From Pseudomonas sp. MF4836 (GTDB taxonomy: Bacteria; Pseudomonadota; Gammaproteobacteria; Pseudomonadales; Pseudomonadaceae), in NCBI RefSeq assembly GCF_002018875.1, contig NZ_MVOL01000009.1, positions 62,001-126,000 on the forward strand: a stretch of DNA of 64,000 nucleotides. The letters run 5' to 3'. The notes below the pieces were generated by a model. That model was not told the origin of the DNA. It was given only the letters and a program-made list of their open reading frames with translations, and searched no databases. This document shows positions 41,358 to 50,532 of the stretch, in pieces; position 1 is the first letter of the stretch; each line of letters begins with the position of its first letter. A program made the translations under genes and the position numbers.

Positions 41358-41960
41358 ATGTGGCAAAGCTATATCAACGGCCTGCTGGTCGCCGCGGGGC
41401 TGATCATGGCGATCGGCACCCAGAACGCCTTTGTCCTGGCGCAGAGCCTGCGGCGCGAGCATCACCTGCCGGTGGCGGCGCTGTGCGTGACCTGCGATGC
41501 GTTACTGGTTGCGGCCGGCGTCTTCGGCCTGGCCACTGTGCTGGCCCAGAACCCGACCCTGCTGGCCGTGGCACGCTGGGGCGGCGCGGTGTTCCTCATT
41601 TGGTACGGCAGCCAGGCCCTGCGCCGCGCCTGCTCGAAACAAAGCCTGCAACAGGGCGAAAACCAGGCCGTACGCTCCCTGCGCGCAGTGCTGCTCAGTG
41701 CCCTGGCGGTGACCCTGCTCAACCCCCATGTCTACCTCGACACGGTGCTGCTGATCGGCTCCCTGGGGGCGCAGCAAACTGAGCCTGGGGCCTACGTGGT
41801 CGGTGCCGCCAGTGCCTCGCTGCTGTGGTTTTTCACCCTCGCCCTGGGCGCGGCATGGCTCGCTCCGTGGCTCGCGCGGCCGAGCACCTGGCGGATTCTC
41901 GACCTGCTGGTGGCGGTCATGATGTTCAGCGTCGCGTGGCAATTGATCAGCGCCGGCTGA
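41358..41960 (+). CDS. argO: LysE-family arginine/lysine exporter ArgO
   Basis: A 200-residue, six-helix LysE/ArgO exporter. The N-terminus GLLVAAGLIMAIGTQNAFVLAQSLRREH is the family signature (GTQNAFVL), and VTLLNPHVYLDTVLLIGSLG is the conserved central loop. AAGGA precedes the ATG. It exports excess basic amino acids. The gene follows the ACT-domain gene by 5 bases, and argP is divergent upstream. Confidence 0.93.
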   Translation: MWQSYINGLLVAAGLIMAIGTQNAFVLAQSLRREHHLPVAALCVTCDALLVAAGVFGLATVLAQNPTLLAVARWGGAVFLIWYGSQALRRACSKQSLQQGENQAVRSLRAVLLSALAVTLLNPHVYLDTVLLIGSLGAQQTEPGAYVVGAASASLLWFFTLALGAAWLAPWLARPSTWRILDLLVAVMMFSVAWQLISAG

Positions 41961-42136
41961 CTTATTCCAAAAGGCTCTGGAACCTCTATCCCACACAGTT
42001 GTTGCGTGGTTTTGCCGCACCCCCGGTGCTATGATCCAGCCCCTGCGCCGCAAAGAGTACAAACTCCCCGGCGCTTGTTTGGCCGCCCGTGATCGGCCTT
42101 GCGCTCACCGCAACTGACCTGATTAGGAGAATCATC

Positions 42137-42733
42137 ATGGCTTTCGAATTGCCGCCGCTGCCCTACGCACACGATGCCCTGCAGCCGCACATCTCCAAGG
42201 AAACCTTGGAATTCCACCACGACAAGCACCACAACACCTACGTCGTGAACCTGAACAACCTGGTGCCAGGCACCGAGTTCGAAGGCAAGACCCTGGAAGA
42301 AATCGTCAAGACTTCCTCGGGCGGTATCTTCAACAACGCCGCTCAGGTCTGGAACCACACTTTCTACTGGAACTGCCTGGCGCCAAACGCCGGCGGCCAA
42401 CCTACCGGCGCCCTGGCTGAAGCCATCAACGCGGCTTTCGGTTCGTTCGACAAGTTCAAAGAAGAATTCACCAAGACTTCCGTCGGCACCTTCGGTTCCG
42501 GTTGGGGCTGGCTGGTGAAAAAGGCTGACGGTTCACTGGCCCTGGCCAGCACCATCGGCGCCGGCAACCCGCTGACCAGCGGCGATACCCCGCTGCTGAC
42601 CTGCGATGTCTGGGAACACGCTTACTACATCGACTACCGCAACGTGCGTCCGAAGTACGTCGAAGCGTTCTGGAACCTGGTCAACTGGAAATTCGTCGCT
42701 GAGCAATTCGAAGGCAAGAACTTCGTTGCCTAA
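42137..42733 (+). CDS. sodB: Iron superoxide dismutase SodB
   Basis: Converts superoxide to hydrogen peroxide and oxygen in the cytosol. It has 198 residues. Metal ligands are visible in LEFHHDKHHNTYV (His27), AAQVWNHTFYW (His74) and DVWEHAYYIDYRN (Asp157 and His161 region). The pattern AAQVWNHTFYW and gap-free length mark the Fe form. AGGAG is upstream of the ATG at 42137; an in-frame earlier start is not needed. In Pseudomonas sodB is repressed post-transcriptionally by PrrF sRNAs under low iron; no PrrF gene lies in the window. Confidence 0.96.
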   Translation: MAFELPPLPYAHDALQPHISKETLEFHHDKHHNTYVVNLNNLVPGTEFEGKTLEEIVKTSSGGIFNNAAQVWNHTFYWNCLAPNAGGQPTGALAEAINAAFGSFDKFKEEFTKTSVGTFGSGWGWLVKKADGSLALASTIGAGNPLTSGDTPLLTCDVWEHAYYIDYRNVRPKYVEAFWNLVNWKFVAEQFEGKNFVA

Positions 42734-43037
42734 GCGCGTTTTGCAGTAGAAAAAAGCCCGGCATTGCCGGGCTTTTTTCGTCCGTAGCCTGGGATATGTC
42801 TTGCCCCAAAGCGATGGCGCGCTAACATCTACTCAGTAAAAAATATGACCTGCCCCTCAAGTTGCAGGGCCTCGCTACCGACACATTATCAATGGGCCAA
42901 AATGCTCCTAATCAGTGCATTCCGGCCAAGCCTACCGGCGAAATATCCTGAGCACGATTGTCTCTTTGACTGCCAACACGGGATTGCCAATACTCATGGC
43001 AACTTGACGCTACGCGCACGGAACAAGGAATAGCCCT
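42734..43037. other. sodB-bifA intergenic region
   Basis: 304 bases containing the sodB terminator (42750-42778), then mostly unstructured sequence. It holds a small CCTG/CAGG-type hairpin (about 42849-42868) and an inverted repeat TTGCC-aatactcat-GGCAA (42984-43002), 36 bases before bifA. The latter could be an operator. No gene is seen. Confidence 0.4.
42750..42778 (+). terminator. sodB terminator
   Basis: AAAAAAGCCCGGC-att-GCCGGGCTTTTTT, strong stem with T-run. Confidence 0.92.
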
Positions 43038-45089
43038 TTGAAGCTGGAACTCAAAAACAGCTTGTCGGTGAAGTTGCTCCGGGTTGTGCTGCTGTCGGCA
43101 CTGATCGTGGGCGTAGTCTTGAGCTGCGCGCAAATTGTCTTCGACGCCTACAAGACTCGGCAGGCGGTGGCCAACGATGCCCAGCGCATTCTCGACATGT
43201 TTCGCGACCCATCGACCCAGGCGGTCTACAGCCTGGACCGGGAAATGGGGATGCAGGTCATTGAAGGGCTGTTTCAGGACGATGCCGTGCGCATGGCCTC
43301 CATCGGCCATCCCAACGAAACCATGCTCGCGGAAAAAAGCCGTGAGCTGCAGCAATCCCCCAGTCGCTGGCTCACCGACCTGATCCTCGGCCAGGAGCGC
43401 ACCTTTACCACGCAGTTGGTAGGTCGCGGCCCCTACAGCGAATATTACGGCGACCTGAGCATCACCCTCGACACCGCCACCTACGGCAAGGGCTTCATTG
43501 TCAGTTCGGTGATCATTTTCATTTCCGGCGTCCTGCGTGCCCTGGCCATGGGCCTGGTGCTGTACCTGGTGTATCACTGGCTGCTGACCAAGCCGCTGTC
43601 GCGCATCATCGAGCACCTGACCACCATCAACCCGGACCGTCCCAGCGAACACCAGATTCCACTGCTCAAGGGCCACGAGAAAAACGAACTGGGGATCTGG
43701 ATCAACACCGCCAACCAGTTGCTGGCCTCCATCGAACGCAATACCCACCTGCGCCACGAAGCGGAAAACAGCCTGTTGCGCATGGCCCAGTACGACTTCC
43801 TGACCGGCTTGCCCAACCGCCAGCAATTGCAGCAGCAACTGGACAAGATCCTGGTGGACGCCGGGCGCCTGCAACGCCGAGTCGCGGTGCTGTGTGTCGG
43901 CCTGGATGACTTCAAGGGCATCAACGAACAGTTCAGCTACCAGACCGGCGACCAGTTGCTGCTGGCCCTGGCCGACCGCCTGCGTGGCCACAGCGGCCGC
44001 CTCGGCGCCCTCGCGCGCCTGGGCGCAGACCAGTTCGCCCTGGTCCAGGCCGATATCGAACAACCCTATGAAGCCGCGGAACTGGCCCAGAGCATCCTCG
44101 ACGATCTGGAAGCGGCGTTCGCCCTCGATCATCAGGAAATACGCCTGCGCGCCACCATCGGCATCACCCTGTTTCCCGAAGACGGCGACAGCACCGAGAA
44201 GCTGCTGCAAAAAGCCGAGCAGACCATGACCCTGGCCAAGACTCGGTCGCGCAACCGTTATCAGTTCTATATCGCCAGCGTCGACAGCGAGATGCGCCGC
44301 CGTCGCGAGCTGGAAAAAGACCTGCGCGAAGCCCTGGTGCGCGAACAGTTCTATCTGGTCTATCAACCGCAGATCAGCTACCGCGATCACCGCGTGGTCG
44401 GGGTCGAGGCATTGATTCGCTGGCAGCACCCGGAGCACGGCCTGGTGCCACCGGACCTGTTCATTCCTCTGGCCGAACAGAACGGCACCATCATCGCCAT
44501 CGGCGAATGGGTGCTGGACCAGGCCTGCCGGCAACTGCGCGAGTGGCACGACATGGGTTTCAGCGACCTGCGCATGGCGGTCAATCTGTCCACGGTACAA
44601 CTGCACCACGCCGAGCTGCCGCGGGTGGTCAACAACCTGCTGCAGATCTATCGCCTGCCACCGCGCAGCCTGGAGCTGGAAGTCACCGAGACCGGCCTGA
44701 TGGAAGACATCAGCACCGCCGCCCAGCATCTGCTAAGCCTGCGCCGCTCCGGCGCGCTGATCGCCATCGACGACTTCGGCACCGGCTACTCCTCATTGAG
44801 CTATCTCAAGAGCCTGCCGCTGGACAAGATCAAGATCGACAAGAGCTTCGTTCAGGACCTGCTGGATGACGATGATGATGCAACCATCGTGCGGGCAATC
44901 ATCCAGTTGGGTAAAAGCCTGGGCATGCAGGTGATTGCCGAGGGTGTGGAAACCGCCGAGCAAGAGGCCTACATCATCTCCGAAGGCTGCCATGAAGGTC
45001 AGGGCTATCACTACAGCAAACCCCTGCCGGCCCGGGAGTTGAGCGCCTACCTGAAACAAGCCCAGCGCAGCAACGCGGCGATCCTCTGA
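43038..45089 (+). CDS. bifA: c-di-GMP phosphodiesterase BifA (degenerate GGDEF plus EAL)
   Basis: Degrades c-di-GMP, favouring motility over biofilm. The 683-residue protein has two N-terminal membrane helices (about 12-34 and 160-182) around a short periplasmic region and a HAMP-like linker. The GGDEF domain's active-site loop reads LGADQF, so it cannot be a normal cyclase. The EAL domain has VGVEALIRWQHP, EVTETGLM, DDFGTGYSSLSYL and KIDKSFV, so phosphodiesterase residues are intact. The start is a TTG at 43038 with GGAA upstream, giving MKLELKNSLSVKLL, the family N-terminus. Its place next to sodB matches P. aeruginosa. Confidence 0.94.
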   Translation: MKLELKNSLSVKLLRVVLLSALIVGVVLSCAQIVFDAYKTRQAVANDAQRILDMFRDPSTQAVYSLDREMGMQVIEGLFQDDAVRMASIGHPNETMLAEKSRELQQSPSRWLTDLILGQERTFTTQLVGRGPYSEYYGDLSITLDTATYGKGFIVSSVIIFISGVLRALAMGLVLYLVYHWLLTKPLSRIIEHLTTINPDRPSEHQIPLLKGHEKNELGIWINTANQLLASIERNTHLRHEAENSLLRMAQYDFLTGLPNRQQLQQQLDKILVDAGRLQRRVAVLCVGLDDFKGINEQFSYQTGDQLLLALADRLRGHSGRLGALARLGADQFALVQADIEQPYEAAELAQSILDDLEAAFALDHQEIRLRATIGITLFPEDGDSTEKLLQKAEQTMTLAKTRSRNRYQFYIASVDSEMRRRRELEKDLREALVREQFYLVYQPQISYRDHRVVGVEALIRWQHPEHGLVPPDLFIPLAEQNGTIIAIGEWVLDQACRQLREWHDMGFSDLRMAVNLSTVQLHHAELPRVVNNLLQIYRLPPRSLELEVTETGLMEDISTAAQHLLSLRRSGALIAIDDFGTGYSSLSYLKSLPLDKIKIDKSFVQDLLDDDDDATIVRAIIQLGKSLGMQVIAEGVETAEQEAYIISEGCHEGQGYHYSKPLPARELSAYLKQAQRSNAAIL

Positions 45090-45168
45090 GCGGGCAACCG
45101 CGCAACGGGGCTTGATCCAGCGCAACCGTCCCGCGAATAAGAAATATTTCCAAGAGCAACCCTTTACA

Positions 45169-45193
45169 CATAATGCAAATCTTTCGCATTATG
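45169..45193. promoter_or_regulatory. Fur-box-like palindrome before icmP
   Basis: CATAATGC-aaatctttc-GCATTATG is a perfect 8+8 dyad about 55 bases before the icmP start. Its core TGCAAAT-C-TTTCGCA approximates the 7-1-7 Fur consensus TGATAAT-N-ATTATCA. Iron control of this operon is plausible. Confidence 0.6.
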
Positions 45194-45249
45194 TGGCAGT
45201 TTTGCGCGCCCCCGCGCCTGTCCACCCCTCTCGAAGCAGGATGTTCGCC

Positions 45250-46593
45250 ATGATTCGTATGCCTCTGGCTACCGCCAGTCTGTTGGCCATCGCTATTTCC
45301 CTCGCCGGTTGTGGCGAAGGCAAAGACAAGGCCGCCGCGCCTCAAGCGCCGACCCCAGCCACCAGCACTGCCACTCCTGCGGCAGACGCCAGCGCCGGCA
45401 AGGTCGACGAAGCCGCAGCCAAGGCCGTTGTCGCGCACTACGCCGACCTGGTCTTCGCCGTGTTCAGCGATGCCGAATCCACCGCGAAGAACCTGCAAAC
45501 CGCAGTCGACGCCTTCCTCGCCAAGCCGAACGCCGACACCCTGGCCGCCGCCAAGACTGCCTGGATCGCCGCCCGCGTGCCTTACACCCAGAGCGAAGTG
45601 TTCCGCTTCGGCAACACCATCATCGACGACTGGGAAGGTCAGGTGAACGCCTGGCCCCTGGACGAAGGCCTGATCGACTACGTCGACAAGAGCTACGAGC
45701 ACGCGCTGGGCAACCCGGGTGCCACCGCCAACATCATCGCCAACACTGAAGTCCAGGTCGGCGAAGACAAGGTCGACGTGAAAGACATCACTCCGGAAAA
45801 ACTCGCCAGCCTCAATGAGCTGGGCGGTTCCGAAGCCAACGTCGCCACCGGCTACCACGCTATCGAATTCCTGCTCTGGGGCCAGGACCTCAACGGCACC
45901 GGTCCAGGCGCCGGCAATCGTCCAGCCTCGGACTACCTGGAAGGCGCCGGCGCCACCGGTGGCCACAACGATCGTCGTCGTGCCTACCTCAAGGCCGTAA
46001 CCGACCTGCTGGTCAGCGACCTCGAAGAAATGGTCGGCAACTGGAAGCCGAACGTGGCCGACAACTACCGCGCCACCCTGGAAGCAGAACCGGCTGAAAC
46101 CGGCCTGCGCAAAATGCTCTTCGGCATGGGCAGCCTGTCCCTCGGCGAACTGGCGGGCGAGCGCATGAAGGTTTCCCTGGAAGCCAACTCCCCTGAAGAC
46201 GAGCAGGACTGCTTCAGCGACAACACCCACAACTCGCACTTCTACAACGCCAAGGGCATCCGCAACGTCTACCTGGGCGAGTACACCCGCACCGACGGTA
46301 CCAAGCTGACCGGCGCCAGCCTGTCTTCCCTGGTGGCAAAAGCCGACCCTGCCGCCGACACCGCGCTCAAGGCCGACCTGGCCGACACCGAAGCCAAGAT
46401 CCAGCTGATGGTCGATCACGCCAACAAAGGCGAGCACTACGACCAACTGATCGCGGCCGGCAACGACGCGGGCAACAAGATTGTGCGCGACGCCATCGCC
46501 GCCCTGGTCAAGCAGACCGGTTCGATCGAACAGGCCGCCGGCAAACTGGGGATCAGCGACCTGAACCCGGACAACGCCGATCACGAGTTCTGA
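45250..46593 (+). CDS. icmP: Imelysin-family lipoprotein peptidase IcmP (M75)
   Basis: A 447-residue lipoprotein (signal ATASLLAIAISLAGC, lipobox LAGC) followed by an Ala/Pro/Thr-rich linker and a large imelysin domain. The M75 HxxE motif is intact in GYHAIEFLLWG. NDRRRAYLKAVTDLLVSDLEEMVG and a later Cys segment follow the IcmP pattern. P. aeruginosa IcmP cleaves insulin, though related imelysin domains are thought to serve iron uptake rather than proteolysis. ATG at 45250 is preferred to the ATG at 45241 because AGCAGG is then properly spaced. A Fur-like palindrome lies upstream. It has its own terminator but heads a cluster of four related genes. Confidence 0.9.
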   Translation: MIRMPLATASLLAIAISLAGCGEGKDKAAAPQAPTPATSTATPAADASAGKVDEAAAKAVVAHYADLVFAVFSDAESTAKNLQTAVDAFLAKPNADTLAAAKTAWIAARVPYTQSEVFRFGNTIIDDWEGQVNAWPLDEGLIDYVDKSYEHALGNPGATANIIANTEVQVGEDKVDVKDITPEKLASLNELGGSEANVATGYHAIEFLLWGQDLNGTGPGAGNRPASDYLEGAGATGGHNDRRRAYLKAVTDLLVSDLEEMVGNWKPNVADNYRATLEAEPAETGLRKMLFGMGSLSLGELAGERMKVSLEANSPEDEQDCFSDNTHNSHFYNAKGIRNVYLGEYTRTDGTKLTGASLSSLVAKADPAADTALKADLADTEAKIQLMVDHANKGEHYDQLIAAGNDAGNKIVRDAIAALVKQTGSIEQAAGKLGISDLNPDNADHEF

Positions 46594-46605
46594 TCCGCGC
46601 TGCAT

Positions 46606-46634
46606 AAAAAAGGCGACCTTCGGGTCGCCTTTTT
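46606..46634 (+). terminator. icmP terminator
   Basis: AAAAAAGGCGACC-TTCG-GGTCGCCTTTTT, strong UUCG-loop hairpin. Confidence 0.92.
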
Positions 46635-46771
46635 GTTGCCTGCCCCACGCAATGGCTGGCAGACCCCGCCCAGCTTGTCCTGGGTCAAACCAAACGATAA
46701 TTCCTCTTATTCAAATTTCGTCGCCCTGTTAGACTTTGCGCCCTTGTTTTGCTCGTCTTGCAGGATGTCCG

Positions 46772-48199
46772 ATGCCCTTGTCGCTGCTTCGCTGGTCTGC
46801 GCTATTCATGGCCCTGAGCCTGAGTGCCTGCGATGACGCCCCGCGTTTCACCAAGGCCGAACCTGGCGAAGCCCGCTCAGGCGGCGCGGCCACGGTACGC
46901 AAGACCGATCAGAACGCCTTCTCCCTGCCCTCGGCCAACCTGTCGCCCACGCGGCGCCTGGACTTCAGCGTCGGCAACAGCTTTTTCCGCAGCCCCTGGG
47001 TGATCGCTCCGTCCACCACCACGGCCCGCGATGGCCTTGGCCCGCTGTTCAACACCAACGCTTGCCAGAACTGCCACATCAAGGACGGCCGCGGCCATCC
47101 GCCCACGCCAGATGCCGCCAACGCGGTGTCGATGCTGGTGCGCCTGTCGATCCCCAACGACCCGGCCTACGCCAAGCTCATCGAACAGGTCGGTATCGTG
47201 CCGGAGCCGGTGTATGGCGGGCAGTTCCAGGACATGGCCATCCCCGGCGTGGCCCCGGAAGGCAAAGTGCGCGTGGAGTACGACCCGGTCAGTGTGCGGT
47301 TCAAGGACGGCACCGAGATCGAGTTGCGCAAGCCAAGGTTGCTGCTGACTCAGTTGGGCTATGGGCCGATGCACCCGGACACCCGATTCTCGGCCCGCGT
47401 GGCACCACCGATGATCGGCCTCGGCCTGCTGGAGGCCATCCCCGAGGCGGCGATCCTGGCCAATGCCCAAGCCCAGGCCAGCGCCAAAAACGGCATCGCC
47501 GGCCGTCCCAATCAGGTCTGGGACGATGCCCTGCACAAAACCGTGCTCGGGCGTTTTGGCTGGAAAGCCGGGCAACCCAACCTCAATCAACAAAATGTTC
47601 ACGCGTTTTCTGGTGATATGGGCCTGACCACCAGCCTGAGACCATTCGATGACTGCACCGACACCCAGACCGCCTGCAAACAAGCCCCCACTGGCAACGG
47701 CCCCGACGGTGAGCCGGAAGTCAGCGACAACATCCTGCGCCTGGTGCTGTTCTACAGCCGCAACCTGGCCGTTCCGGCCCGCCGCGATGTCGGCTCGCCG
47801 CAGGTCCTGGCCGGCAAGAATCTGTTCTTCCAGGCCGGTTGCCAGTCCTGTCACACCCCCAGCTACACCACGGCGGCCAATGCCGCCGAGCCCGAACTGG
47901 CCAACCAGGTGATCCGCCCCTACAGCGACTTGCTGCTGCATGACATGGGCGAAGGCCTGGCCGACCACCGCACCGAGTTTCTGGCCGGCGGCCGGGACTG
48001 GCGTACACCGCCACTGTGGGGCGTCGGCCTGACGCAGACGGTCAGCGGTCACACCCAGTTCCTGCATGACGGCCGCGCCCGCAACCTGCTCGAAGCCGTG
48101 CTCTGGCATGGCGGCGAAGCCCAAGCGGCGCAGCAACAGGTTTTATCTTTCAATGCCGAACAGCGTGCCGCGTTGCTGGCATTCCTGAATTCTCTATAA
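46772..48199 (+). CDS. Di-haem oxidoreductase-family (DUF1111) lipoprotein
   Basis: A 475-residue protein with a lipoprotein signal (SALFMALSLSAC, lipobox LSAC). There are two CxxCH haem-c attachment sites, CQNCHIKDGRGHP near residue 100 and CQSCHTPSYT near residue 360. Together they define the di-haem oxidoreductase/thiol oxidoreductase family. Such proteins move electrons in the periplasm. Set between imelysin genes, it may set the redox state of iron during uptake. ATG at 46772 has CAGGA upstream. It sits 32 bases before the next gene, in the same transcription unit. Confidence 0.9.
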   Translation: MPLSLLRWSALFMALSLSACDDAPRFTKAEPGEARSGGAATVRKTDQNAFSLPSANLSPTRRLDFSVGNSFFRSPWVIAPSTTTARDGLGPLFNTNACQNCHIKDGRGHPPTPDAANAVSMLVRLSIPNDPAYAKLIEQVGIVPEPVYGGQFQDMAIPGVAPEGKVRVEYDPVSVRFKDGTEIELRKPRLLLTQLGYGPMHPDTRFSARVAPPMIGLGLLEAIPEAAILANAQAQASAKNGIAGRPNQVWDDALHKTVLGRFGWKAGQPNLNQQNVHAFSGDMGLTTSLRPFDDCTDTQTACKQAPTGNGPDGEPEVSDNILRLVLFYSRNLAVPARRDVGSPQVLAGKNLFFQAGCQSCHTPSYTTAANAAEPELANQVIRPYSDLLLHDMGEGLADHRTEFLAGGRDWRTPPLWGVGLTQTVSGHTQFLHDGRARNLLEAVLWHGGEAQAAQQQVLSFNAEQRAALLAFLNSL

Positions 48200-48230
48200 G
48201 CTTTTCTCCATTAAAAAAGGGAGCCCGACC

Positions 48231-49295
48231 ATGTTTCGTCCCAAATTGCTGTTTACCAGCCTTGCCGCCCTCGCCCTCGGCGCCTGCTCGCCGCAGGACC
48301 CGCAGGCCGTGACCTCCGCAGCCATCGCCAAGCAGGTGATCCTGCCGACCTACAGCCGTTGGGTCGAGGCCGATCGTCAACTGGCGGTCAGCGCCCTGGC
48401 GTTCTGCGAAGGCAAGGAAAACCTCAACACCGCCCGTGCCGACTTCCTCCACGCGCAAAAAGCCTGGGCCGAGTTGCAACCGCTGCTGATCGGGCCGCTG
48501 GCCGAGGGCAATCGCTCGTGGCAGGTGCAGTTCTGGCCGGACAAGAAAAACCTGGTGGGGCGCCAGGTCGAGCAACTGGTCACCGCCAACCCGCAGATCG
48601 ATGCGGCGGCGCTGGCCAAGTCCAGCGTGGTGGTACAAGGCCTGTCGGCCTATGAGTACATTCTGTTCGACAGCAAGATCGACATGGCCAACAGCGAGCA
48701 GAAAGCCCGCTACTGCCCTTTGCTGACCGCCATCGGCGAACGTCAGAAAACCCTGGCCGAAGAGATCCTGTCGAGCTGGAACAGCAACGACGGCATGCTG
48801 GCGCAGATGAGCAAGTTCCCCAACCAGCGCTACGCCGATTCCCATGAAGCGATCGCCGATCTGCTGCGGGTCCAGGTCACGGCCCTGGACACTTTGAAGA
48901 AAAAGCTCGGCACGCCGATGGGCCGCCAGAGCAAGGGCATCCCTCAGCCGTTCCAGGCTGATGCCTGGCGCAGCCAGTCGTCCCTGCAGAGCCTGGAAGC
49001 CAGCCTGAGCGCGGCGCAGACGGTCTGGGCCGGGGTCGACAACAAGGGCCTGCGTGGCCTGCTGCCGGCTGAGCAAAAGCCGCTGGCCGACAAGATTGAT
49101 GCCGCCTACGCCGCGTCCCTGAAACTGTTCGCCAGCAGCCAGCGTTCCCTCAGCGAAATGCTCAGCGACGATGCCGGCCGCCAGCAACTCAACGATATCT
49201 ACGACAGCCTCAACGTGGTCCACCGCCTGCACGAAGGCGAACTGGCCAAGGCGCTGGGCATCCAACTGGGCTTCAACGCCAACGACGGTGACTGA
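48231..49295 (+). CDS. Imelysin-like lipoprotein with degenerate HxxE motif
   Basis: A 354-residue lipoprotein (LFTSLAALALGAC, lipobox LGAC) with an all-helical imelysin fold (VILPTYSRWVEADRQLAVSALAFC). The position equivalent to HxxE reads VQGLSAYEYILFD, so the His is lost and the Glu stays. A ligand-binding role is more likely than peptidase activity. It probably pairs with IcmP and the di-haem protein. A GGAG-type site precedes ATG 48231, and its stop lies 2 bases before the DUF1513 gene. Confidence 0.85.
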   Translation: MFRPKLLFTSLAALALGACSPQDPQAVTSAAIAKQVILPTYSRWVEADRQLAVSALAFCEGKENLNTARADFLHAQKAWAELQPLLIGPLAEGNRSWQVQFWPDKKNLVGRQVEQLVTANPQIDAAALAKSSVVVQGLSAYEYILFDSKIDMANSEQKARYCPLLTAIGERQKTLAEEILSSWNSNDGMLAQMSKFPNQRYADSHEAIADLLRVQVTALDTLKKKLGTPMGRQSKGIPQPFQADAWRSQSSLQSLEASLSAAQTVWAGVDNKGLRGLLPAEQKPLADKIDAAYAASLKLFASSQRSLSEMLSDDAGRQQLNDIYDSLNVVHRLHEGELAKALGIQLGFNANDGD

Positions 49296-49297
49296 TC

Positions 49298-50395
49298 ATG
49301 CTGCGACGTCAGGCCGTGGCGCTCGGCAGCCTGCTGCTGAGCGCGGTCACCCTGGGCGGCTGGAAGCTGTTCAAGCAACAGAATCAAAGCCCTTTGCTGC
49401 TGTCGGCCAGGGATGATGGCGACGGTCAGCATTATGCGGTCGGCTACCGCCTGGATGGCCAGCAAGTGTTCGCCACCCAGGTCGGCCAGCGCTGCCACGA
49501 CATCATCAATCACCCGACGTTGCCGATGGCGTTGTTCGTGGCCCGGCGCCCGGGCACCGAGAGTTACCTGATCGACCTGCGTGACGGCCGTCTGCTGCAG
49601 ACCCTGAGCTCGCAGCCGAACCGGCACTTCTACGGCCATGCGGTGATCCATCACAGCGGCGACTGGCTATACGCCACCGAAAACGACACCACCGATCCCG
49701 GTCGTGGCCTGCTGGGCCTGTACCGATTCGAGGGGGAGCGACTGGTGCACAGTGGCGAGATTTCGACCCACGGCATCGGTCCGCACCAGGTGTCGTGGAT
49801 GCCCGATGGCGAAACCCTGGTGGTGGCCAACGGCGGCATCCGCACCGAGGCCGAGAGCCGGGTTGAAATGAACCTCAATGCCATGGAGCCGAGCCTGGTA
49901 CTGATGCGCCGCGACGGCACCCTGCTGAGCAAGGAAACCCTGGCCCAGCAGATGAACAGCGTGCGCCACCTGGGTATCGCCAGCGACGGCACCATCGTCG
50001 CCGGCCAGCAGTTCATGGGCGCCGCCCACGAGTCCTCCGAGCTGTTGGCGATCAAGCGTCCCGGGCAGCCCTTCGTCGCTTTCCCAGTGGCCGAGGAACA
50101 ACTGCAAGCCATGGGGCATTACACCGCCAGCGTCGCAGTACACAGTGATTTGCGCCTGGTGGCCCTCACCGCGCCCCGGGGCAACCGCTTTTTTATCTGG
50201 GACCTGGACAGCGGCGAACTGCGCCTGGATGCGCCCCTGCCGGACTGCGCCGGAGTCGGTGCGGTCGCCGACGGCTTTGTCGTGACCTCGGGCCAGGGCC
50301 GTTGTCGCTTTTACGACTGCCGCCAGAAACAACTTGTGGCAAAACCCCTGGAGCTGCCCGCAGGCCTCTGGGATAACCATTTGCATCTGATCTAG
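49298..50395 (+). CDS. DUF1513 beta-propeller-like exported protein
   Basis: A 365-residue protein with an N-terminal arginine pair and helix (MLRRQAVALGSLLLSAVTLGGW), possibly a Tat- or Sec-type signal. Repeated beta-strand motifs follow (FYGHAVIHHSGDWLYATEN, GPHQVSWMPDGETLVVANGG, RHLGIASDGTIVAGQQFMG). They fit a propeller and carry several His and Asp residues that could bind metal. It always seems to travel with imelysin and di-haem genes, as far as I recall. Start 49298 lies 2 bases after the previous stop. The function is unknown; a metal-handling part of the imelysin system is inferred. Confidence 0.82.
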   Translation: MLRRQAVALGSLLLSAVTLGGWKLFKQQNQSPLLLSARDDGDGQHYAVGYRLDGQQVFATQVGQRCHDIINHPTLPMALFVARRPGTESYLIDLRDGRLLQTLSSQPNRHFYGHAVIHHSGDWLYATENDTTDPGRGLLGLYRFEGERLVHSGEISTHGIGPHQVSWMPDGETLVVANGGIRTEAESRVEMNLNAMEPSLVLMRRDGTLLSKETLAQQMNSVRHLGIASDGTIVAGQQFMGAAHESSELLAIKRPGQPFVAFPVAEEQLQAMGHYTASVAVHSDLRLVALTAPRGNRFFIWDLDSGELRLDAPLPDCAGVGAVADGFVVTSGQGRCRFYDCRQKQLVAKPLELPAGLWDNHLHLI

Positions 50396-50532
50396 CCGCT
50401 CCCCCCTTCGCCGCCCCTGGCGAAGGGGCTCCAGTTGAATGGATTGTCATCTGGAAGCCCCCGAAAAGACGGAGTAATGTGCCCGGCTATCCACGCTTTT
50501 TATTCCCGGCTTTTTGTCCAAGGAAACGGAAT

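Noticed and set aside
42912..44729. 605-codon minus-strand open frame opposite bifA
   Set aside because: BifA on the plus strand has all EAL motifs; the antisense product has no domain.
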